Shown here in pieces: positions 42,008 through 51,600 of a stretch of 64,000 bases of DNA. The DNA is from Lachnoclostridium sp. (GTDB taxonomy: Bacteria > Bacillota > Clostridia > Lachnospirales > Lachnospiraceae), in contig JAETRR010000004.1 of the NCBI GenBank assembly GCA_021770065.1, forward strand, positions 1-64,000, given 5' to 3'. The stretch's first letter is position 1. The number at the start of each line of letters is the position of its first letter. The notes under the pieces are model-generated. The model had not been told where the DNA came from. It did no database searches and worked only from the letters and a program-made list of their open reading frames with translations. The translations under genes were made by a program, and so were the position numbers.

Positions 42008-42946
42008 TCAATCCTCCTCATCCATATCTGGGTCATATTTAAATGCCAGCCGGTAGATCTGTACCAGCGGTTCACTGACCATTCCCTTTTTATTGATTGC
42101 TACCGCGCTTAAAAGGTTCTCTCCCTCTGTCAGCTCAATCGGCTTCTCATATCGGATGCTGTCCCTGGTAGGCTCAGTGCCGTCCAGGGTATAATAGACA
42201 GTGCCGTATTCTGCCTTCAGCTCCAGCGTAATATAATAATTATAGGTTCCCTCCGCCTTGTCACAGGTCGGCTTCTCGATCCGGTAGGGAAGCAGCTTCT
42301 CTTTGATATCTTCGTACTCGCATTCCTCGATCACTTTCTCAATAAGATATGTCTGCTTCGTTTGGTTCAGCAGCTCCATCAGCTCCAGATAAAGCTCCTC
42401 AAGCTCGTATTGATCTCCTCTTACGGATGCTTCTGTCGAAATGGCATCCTTCATGCATTCCACCGCCAGCTCTTTTGCATCTACCTGGGCATAAGCTTCC
42501 GCAAGCAGGCGCAGCGGCTCTGTGTCCCCTCCTTCCATGTCTGCCTGAAGGCTCTGTGCCTGCTTAAGAAAGGGGAGCGCCTCCTCATACTGTTCTGCCT
42601 CCATAAACTCCTTTCCCTTTTTTAACTGATAGGAATAATCATTCTGCTTTCCCATGGAACGATAAAAAACAAGAAATGCACCAAAGCAGATCAAAATCGC
42701 AGAAAAGGTAAGCAGAAGCTGCCAGAACAGCTTTGACTGCCACGGCTTTTTCCCTGACGGCTCTTCCTGCAGAACCGGCTCTTTATTTAATTGTTCTTTT
42801 ATTTCTTCCGGGGCTTCCTCCGGCTCCTGGCCGATTACCAGTTCTTCTAAAGGATCATAGTCCGGAACAATCTGCAGTTCCTGCAGGCAGGCATTACAGT
42901 AAATGCTTCCTGCTTCTAACTCCGCACCACATCTGGGACACCGCAT
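42008..42946 (-). CDS. Zinc-ribbon, TPR and chitobiase-C-domain membrane protein
   Basis: 312 residues with a clear domain order: N-terminal zinc ribbon (RCPRCGAELEAGSIYCNACL), acidic linker, one transmembrane helix (about 75-95), TPR-like helices (YEEALPFLKQAQSLQAD and following) and a C-terminal beta domain (YYTLDGTEPTRDSIRYEKPI) of the CHB_HEX_C_1 type, often a carbohydrate or cell-wall associated module. The TPR and beta parts would lie outside the cell. It follows the translocase gene closely. Function unknown. Confidence 0.78.
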   Translation of the reverse strand: MRCPRCGAELEAGSIYCNACLQELQIVPDYDPLEELVIGQEPEEAPEEIKEQLNKEPVLQEEPSGKKPWQSKLFWQLLLTFSAILICFGAFLVFYRSMGKQNDYSYQLKKGKEFMEAEQYEEALPFLKQAQSLQADMEGGDTEPLRLLAEAYAQVDAKELAVECMKDAISTEASVRGDQYELEELYLELMELLNQTKQTYLIEKVIEECEYEDIKEKLLPYRIEKPTCDKAEGTYNYYITLELKAEYGTVYYTLDGTEPTRDSIRYEKPIELTEGENLLSAVAINKKGMVSEPLVQIYRLAFKYDPDMDEED

Positions 42947-42982
42947 AACACTTCCCTCATTTCTCTTTCAAAGGCGCCTGTT

Positions 42983-45631
42983 TTATACATATTCCTCTAT
43001 GTACCGTTCAAATTCCTCCATTGTCATCAAAATCTCCCGGGGCTTTGTCCCCGCTTCTTCTCCCACAACACCGGCCTCCGCCAGCTGATCCATGATCCGG
43101 GCAGCCCGGTTAAATCCCACCTTGAACCATCTCTGGAGCATGCCGATGGAGGCTTTATCCTTTTCGATAATAAATTTCCCGGCCTCTGCAAACAGGGCAT
43201 CCCGTTCCGGGCCTTCTCCCGAAGCAGCCGGATCCGCTGCCGCCGCCTGGACGGTATTCATATGCTCCTCCACCTCATTACTATAGGAAGCTTCCGCATT
43301 GGTCTCCTTCAGAAATTCTACTACGGCTCCCACTTCCTCGTCCGAGACAAAGGCGCCCTGAACACGGACCGGCTTGGGATAGCCGTAGGGATAAAAGAGC
43401 ATGTCGCCCTTTCCCAGAAGCTTCTCCGCCCCGTTCATATCCAGAATTGTCCGGGAATCCACGCCGGAAGATACGGCAAAAGCAATCCGTGAGGGCATAT
43501 TGGCTTTAATAAGTCCCGTAATGACATTCACGGAGGGACGCTGGGTGGCAATGATCAGATGAATGCCGGCCGCTCTTGCAAGCTGTGCCAGACGGCAGAT
43601 GGCATCCTCCACCTCCCCCGGAGCCACCATCATCAGGTCAGCCAGCTCGTCCACCACAATGACAATCTGCGGCAGCTTCTCCGGTTTATTTTCATCCTCA
43701 ATGTGTTCGATTGTTTTGATCTTTTCATTATATCCCTGAAGATTTCTTACATTGTAATCCGCAAAAAGCTTATAGCGCTTGGTCATCTCTGCAACCGCCC
43801 AGTTCAAGGCGCCGGCTGCCTTTTTGGGATCTGTGACCACCGGAATGAAAAGATGGGGAATACCGTTATAAACACTCAGCTCTACCACCTTTGGGTCAAT
43901 CATAATCAGCTTGACCTCGTCCGGATCCGCTTTGTAGAGAATGCTCATAATCAGAGTATTGATACAGACAGATTTACCGGAACCTGTAGCTCCCGCGATC
44001 AGCAGATGGGGCATTTTCCCGATGTCCGTCACCATAATCTTTCCGGCAATGTCTTTTCCCACCGCAAAAGCTATTTTTGACTTATGATTTTTAAATTCCG
44101 GGGATGCAGCCAGCTCCCGGAAGGATACAATCGCATTTTCCGCATTGGGAACCTCGATGCCCACTGCGGCTTTTCCCGGAATGGGAGCCTCGATCCGCAC
44201 ATCGGCCACAGCCAGATTCAGCTTGATATCGTCTGCCAGTGACACAATCTTGCTGACCTTTACGCCCTGATCCGGCTGAAGCTCATAGCGGGTCACTGCC
44301 GGCCCCCGGCTTACATTGGTCACCGTCACTCCAACGCCGAAATCACGTAAGATCTGCTGAAGGTGAATGGCGGTCTCATGGAGGATGCGGTCGGCATCCT
44401 TATTTTCGCTGCTTTTAACCTGTCTTAAAAGTTTAAGGGGCGGATACTGATAAACGGCTTTTTTGAAAAAGTGCTGTCCGCCGCCGGAAGGCCGGGATCC
44501 ACCGGCAGATACCTCCTGCCCGGACGGCCGTGAAACGGGTTCCACCCGGCGGACGGAAGCTCCAGGAACAGGCTGCCCGGATGTTTCCCCGGGAGCGGGA
44601 TCAGAACTCTGCTTTATGGTCTGTACCGGCAGTTCTTCCGGCTCCTGCTCTTCTTCCTCCCATTCTTCCGAACAGAATTCTTCCCGGACGGGCTCCTGTC
44701 CGGATTCCGGATCCGGCACCGTCCCGGCCTGCGCCGCTTCTTCTGCCTCCGGCTCCTCTACAGGCTTTCGCCGGCGCTGAATCGGGATCTCAAACATCTC
44801 GTCCAAATCCTTCAGATCCGGTTCGTCTGACAGGGTAATCTCTCTCATTTCATCCGTATAGGCCTCTTTTTTGATTGTAGTCCCCTCTAAATCCACACCG
44901 GAAATCTTCCGCTCCATACGGCTTTTTTTTCGTTCCTCTTCCTCTCTGGCTTCCTGCTCCGCCATAGCCTTCCTGCGCGCCTCTCTGCGCTCATCTGCCA
45001 TTGCTTTATGGCGTCTTGCATCCTCCCTGGCCGTATCATAAACTTTTTTACTGCCCGTCTTAACGCCGCTGATAAAGGAACGCTCCGTAATCACAACCAC
45101 ACAGATAATCAGAAGCACCAGAAGCACCAGCCAGGCCCCGATGGTTCCGAAGGCTCCTGTAAGCACCTTACTTAACATACCGCCAAAGAATCCGCCGCCC
45201 GTCTTATGCTCTGCACTGTAGGCATAAAAAGCCGCCGCCGTCCCGGATCCGCCTTTTTCTCCGCTGACAAGCTGGGCAATTCCGCACAGAAGGAAAAAAG
45301 CTGTTCCCATAGCCGCTGCTTTTATCACTGCGATAGTATTCTCCCGGTTGGAGATAGAAAATGCCGTAACCAGAAACAGTCCGACAGGCAGTATATATGC
45401 TGATATTCCAAAGAGTCCGAACATCGCACCGCTCACAAATCCGCCGGCCGCACCGCCGATGCCGAAATTGCTCAGAAGCAGCAGGACTGACACGGCAAAA
45501 AGGATGAGTATCTGAACCTCATCCCGGATAAATGCGGTCTCTTCCCGTTTCTTTGCAGCTGCCTTTCTTGAGGCAGCCGTTGTTTTCTTTTTCGTACCGG
45601 TCCGGCGTCTGCCGGATGTGCCTGTTGCCAT
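42983..45631 (-). CDS. ftsK: FtsK/SpoIIIE DNA translocase
   Basis: 882 residues. Four N-terminal transmembrane helices (about 45-170), a long acidic and Pro/Glu-rich linker (about 225-395), then the motor: alpha/beta domains with Walker [17 protein letters not shown] and Walker [13 protein letters not shown], and a C-terminal winged-helix gamma domain ([20 protein letters not shown]). It pumps chromosomal DNA through the division or sporulation septum. The ATG at 45631 follows GGGAGGG at 11 nt, and the upstream TTG is too close to that site. Confidence 0.92.
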   Translation of the reverse strand: MATGTSGRRRTGTKKKTTAASRKAAAKKREETAFIRDEVQILILFAVSVLLLLSNFGIGGAAGGFVSGAMFGLFGISAYILPVGLFLVTAFSISNRENTIAVIKAAAMGTAFFLLCGIAQLVSGEKGGSGTAAAFYAYSAEHKTGGGFFGGMLSKVLTGAFGTIGAWLVLLVLLIICVVVITERSFISGVKTGSKKVYDTAREDARRHKAMADERREARRKAMAEQEAREEEERKKSRMERKISGVDLEGTTIKKEAYTDEMREITLSDEPDLKDLDEMFEIPIQRRRKPVEEPEAEEAAQAGTVPDPESGQEPVREEFCSEEWEEEEQEPEELPVQTIKQSSDPAPGETSGQPVPGASVRRVEPVSRPSGQEVSAGGSRPSGGGQHFFKKAVYQYPPLKLLRQVKSSENKDADRILHETAIHLQQILRDFGVGVTVTNVSRGPAVTRYELQPDQGVKVSKIVSLADDIKLNLAVADVRIEAPIPGKAAVGIEVPNAENAIVSFRELAASPEFKNHKSKIAFAVGKDIAGKIMVTDIGKMPHLLIAGATGSGKSVCINTLIMSILYKADPDEVKLIMIDPKVVELSVYNGIPHLFIPVVTDPKKAAGALNWAVAEMTKRYKLFADYNVRNLQGYNEKIKTIEHIEDENKPEKLPQIVIVVDELADLMMVAPGEVEDAICRLAQLARAAGIHLIIATQRPSVNVITGLIKANMPSRIAFAVSSGVDSRTILDMNGAEKLLGKGDMLFYPYGYPKPVRVQGAFVSDEEVGAVVEFLKETNAEASYSNEVEEHMNTVQAAAADPAASGEGPERDALFAEAGKFIIEKDKASIGMLQRWFKVGFNRAARIMDQLAEAGVVGEEAGTKPREILMTMEEFERYIEEYV

Positions 45632-45670
45632 ATAAATCAAGTCCCTCCCAGTTCTAACTAACCAAACGTC

Positions 45671-45699
45671 ATTGTATCATTATTCTTCGGAAAAGTAAA
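45671..45699 (-). promoter_or_regulatory. Promoter of the ftsK-like gene
   Basis: TTTACT (45699-45694), 17 bp, TACAAT (45676-45671) on the minus strand, 40 nt upstream of the start codon. It probably drives ftsK, the zinc-ribbon/TPR gene and the Dabb gene. Confidence 0.6.
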
Positions 45700-45717
45700 C
45701 AAGCAGGCTGAGGATTC

Positions 45718-45744
45718 GTTACTGTTCACTCCGTGAACAGTAAC
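45718..45744. repeat. REP-like palindrome
   Basis: GTTACTGTTCAC and GTGAACAGTAAC form a perfect 12-bp stem around TCC. A degenerate relative (GTTGCTGTTCGC-TCC-GTGACCAGTAAC) lies at 49809-49835. It sits 7 nt past the stop of the UPF0126 gene and upstream of ftsK, so it may also work as a terminator or processing hairpin. Confidence 0.6.
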
Positions 45745-45750
45745 GAGGAT

Positions 45751-46452
45751 TCATCCGATCCGGGGCAGGTTCCACCGGTAATGCATCGCCAGAAGGCGGA
45801 CAACAATCACTACAACTGCCCCTAATGCCATAGAGGCCAGCTTTCCGAGCCTTTCACCTGTATACACACAGGCAGCAGCGCCTGCAATGGATGCGCAGGC
45901 ATAGATGTGCTTCGTCAGAATATAAGGCTTTTCCTGTGCTATCACATCGCGCAGAAGGCCGCCGCCCACACCCGTGATAACACCCACGAAAATCAAAAGA
46001 AAGGTCTGATCATAGCCAAGGCTTCTTGCCGTATTGATACCCACTACCGTAAAGATCCCCAGGCCGAGGGCGTCAAAGAGGGTCATGGTCTTGTCATAGG
46101 CCGACGCAAGCTTCTCCTGTATCGCACTATGACGCACATATTCCCGGAACATGCCGCCCGTATCCTCCGAAGACGAAAGGCCTCTGCCCCTTAGGATATA
46201 TAAAACCAGAAACAGAAAGATCGACATGCCTAAGGCTACCATGGTATAGACGGGATTGCGGAACATATTCGGAGGTGTACAGCCCAGAATCAGATCCCGT
46301 ATCACTCCGCCTCCCACAGAGGTAATCACCCCAAGCACGCAGACGCCGAACAAATCCATGTCCTTGCGGATTGCCAGCATGGCCCCGGAGGAGGCAAAAA
46401 CGATTGTCCCTACAATTTCCATTGTAAATAGAATCAATTCCGAATAGTCCAC
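45751..46452 (-). CDS. UPF0126/TRIC-like membrane protein (possible glycine transporter)
   Basis: 233 residues with seven helices in two homologous halves, each ending its second helix with the family glycine motif (SVGGGVIRDLILG and GVGGGLLRDVIAQEKPYI). Bacterial UPF0126 proteins are structurally related to trimeric intracellular cation channels, and a plant-symbiont/E. coli member has been proposed to carry glycine. It follows the nitroreductase gene by 6 nt. Confidence 0.83.
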   Translation of the reverse strand: MDYSELILFTMEIVGTIVFASSGAMLAIRKDMDLFGVCVLGVITSVGGGVIRDLILGCTPPNMFRNPVYTMVALGMSIFLFLVLYILRGRGLSSSEDTGGMFREYVRHSAIQEKLASAYDKTMTLFDALGLGIFTVVGINTARSLGYDQTFLLIFVGVITGVGGGLLRDVIAQEKPYILTKHIYACASIAGAAACVYTGERLGKLASMALGAVVVIVVRLLAMHYRWNLPRIG

Positions 46453-46458
46453 GCAGTT

Positions 46459-46995
46459 TTACTCCTGTTTTCCAAATCCATTAAACCATGCCCTCTCCTC
46501 AAATGCCTTCTTTACCTTTTTCTCGGGCAGAGGATCAGCCGGAACTCCCACTGGCAGGACGCAGACCAGACGGCATTCCTCGGGCGCGCCTGCCAGATCC
46601 GCTATTTCTTTGGCACAGTTACGCACGTTTCCCTCGTACCAGCAGGTCTCATAGCCTAAAGATTTGATGGCCAGAAGCATATTTTCCATGGCTGCGCCGT
46701 AGTCCTGCACATGATAGCAATGGCCGTCCACGCCTTCAATTTCCTGGGTAAATACCAGAATCCAGGCCGGAGCCGACTGGCAGGAGGGCTTGGGAAATAT
46801 CTGCTTAAGGGCGCTTAAAAGCGCCTCGTCATCCACTGCCACAAAAGATGTTGTCTGGCGGTTGCAGCCGGAGGGCGCAGCAATCCCGGCTTTTAAAATC
46901 ACAGTAAGATCCTCCCTCGGCACCGGCGTGCCCTCAAATGCGCCGCGGTAACTGCTGCGGCTGAAAATCGTTTCCAGTGTCTGATTCATTGACAT
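46459..46995 (-). CDS. Nitroreductase family protein
   Basis: 178 residues with the FMN-binding start typical of the family (IFSRSSYRGAFEGTPVPRED), AAPSGCNRQTTSFVAV, and a helix AMENMLLAIKSLGYETCWYE lining the flavin site. Short nitroreductases reduce nitro compounds, quinones or other small acceptors with NAD(P)H. It stands between the YoaK and UPF0126 genes in one minus-strand group. Confidence 0.85.
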   Translation of the reverse strand: MSMNQTLETIFSRSSYRGAFEGTPVPREDLTVILKAGIAAPSGCNRQTTSFVAVDDEALLSALKQIFPKPSCQSAPAWILVFTQEIEGVDGHCYHVQDYGAAMENMLLAIKSLGYETCWYEGNVRNCAKEIADLAGAPEECRLVCVLPVGVPADPLPEKKVKKAFEERAWFNGFGKQE

Positions 46996-47039
46996 TTTAC
47001 ATTACCTCCTAAATATTATTTTACAGCTGTCATCTGCTG

Positions 47040-47726
47040 CTATTTCTCCGGCACGGCCTGCTCCGCCGGGGGGATAAACATAATGACAAATACCATAAGC
47101 AGCAGCAGGCATACGATCAGCACGGAACGCTCCAGAAACGTCCGGGTTATGGCCGTTCCCAGGACTGCCCCCAGGATAAAAAACAGGATAATTCCGTAAT
47201 ACTGCAGGCTTTTTTTCCGTGCTTCTTTGTCTTTGTTGATGTTGTAATAAAAAAGCTGCTCCGTGGCGCTGCGCAGATTTCCCGTACACATGGTAGTGGC
47301 ATATGCACTTCCGTTAAAACGCCGGAAGCTCTCCACCTGCATAGAGCAAACAAAGGATACTGCTGAGTTAATGAGATCATCGCACACGCCGGAGGGGGTA
47401 AACGCTATCACCCACAGCACCACAAACTCAATGACAATCACTATCTGCCGCCAGTGGAGTCCCGGATTATAGCGGAATCTCCTCCGCACGTACTCCGTAA
47501 TCAGGATTCCCGCCATAAAGGCCAGGATCGGGTACATATAAAATAAAATCTTGTCCCAGTTCTTATCGGCCACATTGATGCCTAGAAGGACAATATTGCC
47601 TGTCTGGGCATTGGCAAACACGCCGCCCCGGCAGATGTAGGTATAGACATCCAGATATCCGCCGGCAATGGCCAATAAAACACCCACCAAATAGGATTCC
47701 GATGCCTTTTCCAAACGAAGCTTCAT
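47040..47726 (-). CDS. YoaK/DUF1275 membrane protein
   Basis: 228 residues, six helices; LLAIAGGYLDVYTYICRGGVFANAQTGN in outline (about residues 17-44) and SFVCSMQVESFRRFNGSAYA then TMCTGNLRSATE are the family's two conserved blocks. Function is unknown in the literature I can name. It starts downstream of a promoter module almost identical to that of the DUF1703 gene. Confidence 0.85.
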   Translation of the reverse strand: MKLRLEKASESYLVGVLLAIAGGYLDVYTYICRGGVFANAQTGNIVLLGINVADKNWDKILFYMYPILAFMAGILITEYVRRRFRYNPGLHWRQIVIVIEFVVLWVIAFTPSGVCDDLINSAVSFVCSMQVESFRRFNGSAYATTMCTGNLRSATEQLFYYNINKDKEARKKSLQYYGIILFFILGAVLGTAITRTFLERSVLIVCLLLLMVFVIMFIPPAEQAVPEK

Positions 47727-47789
47727 GTTTTGACGCTCCTTTTATGTAAACTCTCTATAAATTCAACCGCTTCTTTTTCATCGCCCTTA

Positions 47790-47818
47790 AGTATAACGGA
47801 CTTTCTGGCATTTTACAA
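47790..47818 (-). promoter_or_regulatory. Promoter of the YoaK gene (copy A of a repeated module)
   Basis: TTGTAA (47818-47813), 17 bp, TATACT (47795-47790) on the minus strand. About 60 bp around it (47771-47832) repeat in the promoter of the DUF1703 gene. The remaining gap up to 47994 holds an AT-rich hairpin-poor stretch with no gene. Confidence 0.6.
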
Positions 47819-47994
47819 TAATTACTTGCTGACAGCCGCTGTCCCCAAAAACAGCAAACCGCCCGAGGCATCATAGCCGCAAATGCGGATAATTCTGACG
47901 GGCTGGTTAAAAAGGTCTGTTTTTATAGAGTTTGAAAATACCCCCTGCAAGACCGAAGGGTGCGTGTATACGGTATTGTAAAAGGCCGGACTCC

Positions 47995-49683
47995 CTACCC
48001 TGCCCCAATCAAAACTTTTTTCCCACAGAACGCAAAGGCGTATTTTCTGATCCGCTCCTTTGAAATACCCTTTCCTTCCAAAGCCGCCTCATACTTCTGT
48101 TCCTCTATCTGCTTTAAGGCTGCCTGTACCGTGTCGGAGAGCTCCCGCTCTTCCTCCTCATCCTGCACCTTGAATTCCAGAATCATAGCATCATCCCGGG
48201 CATTTTTCGGCTCCAGCATCACATCATATCTTCCAAAACCGCTTTCCCGATTGGAAATAAGTGCATAGCGATTCGAAAGCTCCACCATCAGTCCCAGAAC
48301 AAAACCATGATAAAAACGCTCCGGCTCCGCCCCGGAGGGATGCTTTCCTGTGTCAAAGTAGCTGAAAGTAGCAAGAGCCACCCGGTTCATATAGGCATTC
48401 ATGGCCTTCAGGTCATTTTTCAGCAATGCCTTTATGAATTCGTTATAGCTGCCATCGGAATCGGAAAACCATCCCCGAATCATATTGGCAAACATAATGC
48501 CTACTTCCTTATTGGTCAGCACCAGACTGTAAATCCAGCTTCCGTCTTCCTCCGTAAACTCCACTTGGAGGGTTTTCAGATAACCGCTTGCAAGCAGAAG
48601 GCTCCAGACGGAATTTCTCTTGCTGTTCAACTCGCCGTACACAATCTGCTCGTCAATCTCTACCCGGAGAGTTCCGCCTTTTAATAGATTTTCAAATTCC
48701 TGCTTGATTTCTTTGTTTCCTTCTCGGATCAGCTTTCCCACTAAACTGTTGGAACTGGAATTTGCCCAGTAAACACCTAATCTTTTTTTATCCAGATAAT
48801 TTAAGATCGACCAGGGATTGTAGATATCTGTACGGCTTCCAAAGGTGAAACCATCATACCATTTCTTTACCTCCTGCTTTCGCTCCGGCAGTTCAAACTC
48901 CTCTAGCGCCTCAAAAACCTCTTCCTCCGTAAACCCAAAACTGTCAGAATATTTGTCAGAAGTAGTTGTCACAACCTCCAGATTGTTGAGATCCGAGAAA
49001 ATGGATTCTCTGCTCACCCTGGTAATGCCCGTCATAACAGCCCGTTCCAGATAGGGATTCGTCTTAAAGGCAGCATTAAAAAGACTTCTGGTAAATGCCG
49101 TCAGTTCCTCCCAGTATCCGTCCACGTAAGCCTCCTGCATAGGGGTATCGTATTCGTCCAGCAGAATGATCACATTTTTTCCATAATAACGTGACAGAAA
49201 ATCTGACATTTTATGCACAGCCCAGGTTGCCGTCACTTCCTCCATGCGGCAGTTCACGCTGCGAAAATATACTTTTTCCTCCTCTGTCAGCAAATCGCCC
49301 TCCAGAAGAAAAATGTTTTTATTATACAAATCCGTCAATATCTGAAAGATTCTCTGAATTGCAGCCTTGTACCCCTTTTCCTTCACGCTGGCAAAGGACA
49401 GGCTGATAACCGGATAAGTTCCCTGAAGCTTACGAAACTTCTCACTCTCCCAAATGGAGAGCCCCTCAAACAGTTCACTTCTCTTTGCATAATTTACAGA
49501 AAAAAACTGCTCCGTCATACTCATAGCCAGTGTTTTTCCAAATCTTCTGGGCCGTGTAATCAGTGTTACACTGTCCCCGCTCTCCCACCATTCCCGGATA
49601 AACGACGTTTTATCGATATAAAAGTATCCTTCTCTTCGAATAGTCTCATAGTTCTGACATCCGATGCTTATGGTTCTCGCCAC
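47995..49683 (-). CDS. AAA-ATPase-like/PD-(D/E)XK protein (DUF1703 type)
   Basis: 562 residues, GTG start at 49683 after GGAGGGAAGG. The N-terminal half has a P-loop-like RPRRFGKTLAMSM and a Walker-B-like VIILLDEYDTPMQEAYVDG; the C-terminal half has a nuclease-like core, GRYDVMLEPK then AMILEFKVQDEEEE, giving the Asp and Glu-x-Lys of PD-(D/E)XK enzymes. Genes of this type are often multicopy in gut Bacteroidetes and Clostridia and lack a defined role. A defence or mobile association is possible but unproven. Confidence 0.85.
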   Translation of the reverse strand: MARTISIGCQNYETIRREGYFYIDKTSFIREWWESGDSVTLITRPRRFGKTLAMSMTEQFFSVNYAKRSELFEGLSIWESEKFRKLQGTYPVISLSFASVKEKGYKAAIQRIFQILTDLYNKNIFLLEGDLLTEEEKVYFRSVNCRMEEVTATWAVHKMSDFLSRYYGKNVIILLDEYDTPMQEAYVDGYWEELTAFTRSLFNAAFKTNPYLERAVMTGITRVSRESIFSDLNNLEVVTTTSDKYSDSFGFTEEEVFEALEEFELPERKQEVKKWYDGFTFGSRTDIYNPWSILNYLDKKRLGVYWANSSSNSLVGKLIREGNKEIKQEFENLLKGGTLRVEIDEQIVYGELNSKRNSVWSLLLASGYLKTLQVEFTEEDGSWIYSLVLTNKEVGIMFANMIRGWFSDSDGSYNEFIKALLKNDLKAMNAYMNRVALATFSYFDTGKHPSGAEPERFYHGFVLGLMVELSNRYALISNRESGFGRYDVMLEPKNARDDAMILEFKVQDEEEERELSDTVQAALKQIEEQKYEAALEGKGISKERIRKYAFAFCGKKVLIGAG

Positions 49684-49724
49684 AGTCCTTCCCTCCTTTT
49701 CCTGCCGCTTTTTCATCTGCCCTA

Positions 49725-49753
49725 AGTATAGCGGATTTTTAAATATTTTACAA
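49725..49753 (-). promoter_or_regulatory. Promoter of the DUF1703 gene (copy B of a repeated module)
   Basis: TTGTAA (49753-49748), 17 bp, TATACT (49730-49725), 42 nt upstream of the GTG. The spacer differs from copy A but the flanks (TTTCAT, AAGTATA, ATTTTACAAT, ATTACTTGC) are shared. Confidence 0.65.
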
Positions 49754-49808
49754 TTATTACTTGCCTGCTGACATCCCTGAGTTACTGTCCATGTGTTGCT
49801 GTCCATGT

Positions 49809-49835
49809 GTTGCTGTTCGCTCCGTGACCAGTAAC
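49809..49835. repeat. Degenerate REP-like palindrome with adjacent short direct repeats
   Basis: GTTGCTGTTCGC-TCC-GTGACCAGTAAC is a decayed form of the palindrome at 45718-45744. Immediately left, GTCCATGTGTTGCT occurs twice in tandem (about 49787-49814), and GTCCATGT again at 49836. Such short tandem copies suggest replication slippage around the palindrome. Confidence 0.55.
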
Positions 49836-49941
49836 GTCCATGTTTCAGTCCGCATCATTATAAAAAATTCTTAAAAAGTAATGCCGCAAAATAAGTTGTT
49901 CTCTTATCCTGCGGCATCCTCTGTTATTCACATATCGTCTT

Positions 49942-50499
49942 TTACTTCTGAGAAGCTAAATACGCTGCTTTCCCTTCCTCATAAAGATTTTTCCCCTCAC
50001 TGTCAATAATCACTACAAGGGGCATATCCTCCACATAGAGCTTCCGAAGTGCTTCCGCCCCCAGATCCTCGTAGGCGATCAGCTCACACTTCTTAATACA
50101 TTTTGCCAGAAGTGCACCTGCTCCGCCGATGGCTCCAAAGTAAACGCCGTGATATTTTTTCATAGCCTCCACAACCTCCGGCAGTCTGGCACCCTTGCCA
50201 ATCATACCTCTGGCGCCGACCGACATCATAGTAGGCGCATAGGCATCCATCCGTCCGCTGGTGGTAGGCCCGGCAGAGCCAATCACCTGTCCCGGCTTGG
50301 CCGGAGTAGGCCCCACATAGTAAATGGTAGCATCTGTGGGATCAAAGGGAAGCTCCTCGCCTCTTGAGAGCGCCTCGCACATCCTTTTATGTCCCGCATC
50401 TCTGGATGTATAGATAGTCCCGGTCAGATAAACACTGTCTCCGGCATGAAGCGTCTTTGCTGTTTCCTCTGTAAGGGGCAATTGAATATGTTTCTCCAT
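49942..50499 (-). CDS. fumB: Class I fumarate hydratase, beta subunit
   Basis: 185 residues of the C-terminal domain of Fe-S hydro-lyases: LHAGDSVYLTGTIYTSRDAGHKRM, PGQVIGSAGPTTSGRMD and GAIGGAGALLAK. Two-subunit enzymes of this class interconvert fumarate and malate using an oxygen-labile 4Fe-4S cluster; tartrate dehydratase is the close alternative and cannot be excluded. It starts 1 nt after the alpha-subunit stop. Confidence 0.87.
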   Translation of the reverse strand: MEKHIQLPLTEETAKTLHAGDSVYLTGTIYTSRDAGHKRMCEALSRGEELPFDPTDATIYYVGPTPAKPGQVIGSAGPTTSGRMDAYAPTMMSVGARGMIGKGARLPEVVEAMKKYHGVYFGAIGGAGALLAKCIKKCELIAYEDLGAEALRKLYVEDMPLVVIIDSEGKNLYEEGKAAYLASQK

Positions 50500-50500
50500 C

Positions 50501-51343
50501 CTAGATCACCTCCGTCTTATGGCGTGTCACATGGCAGTTGATATTCACTGCACAGGGCATACCTGCAATATGGGTGGGCAGGGTCTCAATATTGAGAGCC
50601 AGTGCCGTAGTCTTTCCGCCAAAGCCCTGGGGCCCGATGCCGAGCTTATTAATCTTTTCCAGCATCTCCGCCTCCAGATCCGCATAATAGGGATCCGGAT
50701 TCCGCTCGTCCGTGCTGCGCATCAGAGCCTTCTTCGCGAGCAGCGCACACTTGTCAAAGGTGCCGCCGATTCCCACGCCCACAACCATAGGCGGACATGG
50801 ATTGGGGCCGGCTGTCTCCACTGTCTCCAGAATAAAATCCTTGATTCCCTCAATTCCCGCAGAGGGCTTAAACATACGGATAGCGCTCATATTCTCGCTT
50901 CCAAACCCCTTAGGGCCAACCGTCACCTTAATCTGCTCCCCGGGAACAATCTCCGTATAAAGCATGGCCGGGGTATTGTCTCCCGTATTTCCACGGCGTA
51001 CCGGGTCCTTTACCACGGATTTCCGAAGATATCCTTTGTCATAGCCGCGGCGTACACCTTCGTCCACGGCTTCCCTTAAATCGCCGCCCGCGATATGCAC
51101 ATCCTGTCCAATCTCCAGGAATACACAAGCCATTCCGGTATCCTGACAGATGGGAACGCTCTCCTGTTCCGCAATCTCAAAGTTCGTAATAATCTTATCC
51201 AGTACCCCCCGGGCAATCTCCCAGTCCTCGCATGCCCGGCAGCGCCGGATGGCACCCTGGACATCCTTGGGAAGATACTGATTTGCTTCAATACATAATT
51301 TCTCCACAACATCTGTAATCTGCTGTGCCTGAATCTCACGCAT
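50501..51343 (-). CDS. fumA: Class I fumarate hydratase, alpha subunit
   Basis: 280 residues with the cluster-binding cysteines in PICQDTGMACVF, GPNPCPPMVVGVGIGGTFDKCA and a terminal PCAVNINCHVTRH. Together with the beta subunit it forms the oxygen-sensitive fumarase common in anaerobes. The ATG at 51343 follows AGGAGGTG at 7 nt. L(+)-tartrate dehydratase is the main alternative. Confidence 0.87.
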   Translation of the reverse strand: MREIQAQQITDVVEKLCIEANQYLPKDVQGAIRRCRACEDWEIARGVLDKIITNFEIAEQESVPICQDTGMACVFLEIGQDVHIAGGDLREAVDEGVRRGYDKGYLRKSVVKDPVRRGNTGDNTPAMLYTEIVPGEQIKVTVGPKGFGSENMSAIRMFKPSAGIEGIKDFILETVETAGPNPCPPMVVGVGIGGTFDKCALLAKKALMRSTDERNPDPYYADLEAEMLEKINKLGIGPQGFGGKTTALALNIETLPTHIAGMPCAVNINCHVTRHKTEVI

Positions 51344-51381
51344 GAGCAATCACCTCCTGAATTTAATATTTATAATGAAAT

Positions 51382-51495
51382 TTATTTCATTCCACCCTGT
51401 CTTTTGGCCGCCTGCTTTTGCCGCCTTGCTTCCCTGGCCTTTTTCTTAAGCCTGTAGTAAAGCTCAAGGGCCATCTGATTTGCAATCTGTCCCAT
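51382..51495 (-). CDS. Small basic ORF (37 aa) upstream of fumA
   Basis: ATG at 51495 follows AAAGGAG at about 9 nt. The product starts MGQIANQMALELYYRLKKKA and continues with a strongly basic helix (REARRQKQAAKRQGGMK). It lies 39 nt upstream of fumA in the same direction. The ribosome binding site and the biased composition suggest a real small protein, perhaps in the fumarase transcript. Function unknown. Confidence 0.45.
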   Translation of the reverse strand: MGQIANQMALELYYRLKKKAREARRQKQAAKRQGGMK

Positions 51496-51600
51496 CCAAT
51501 CTGTCTCCTTTCCAGCGTAAGCCAAAACCTATATCTCAAACATTCGTTTTAAACTCTATATCTGATTTTAAAATAAATCGGCGATAATTGCAATGCATAT

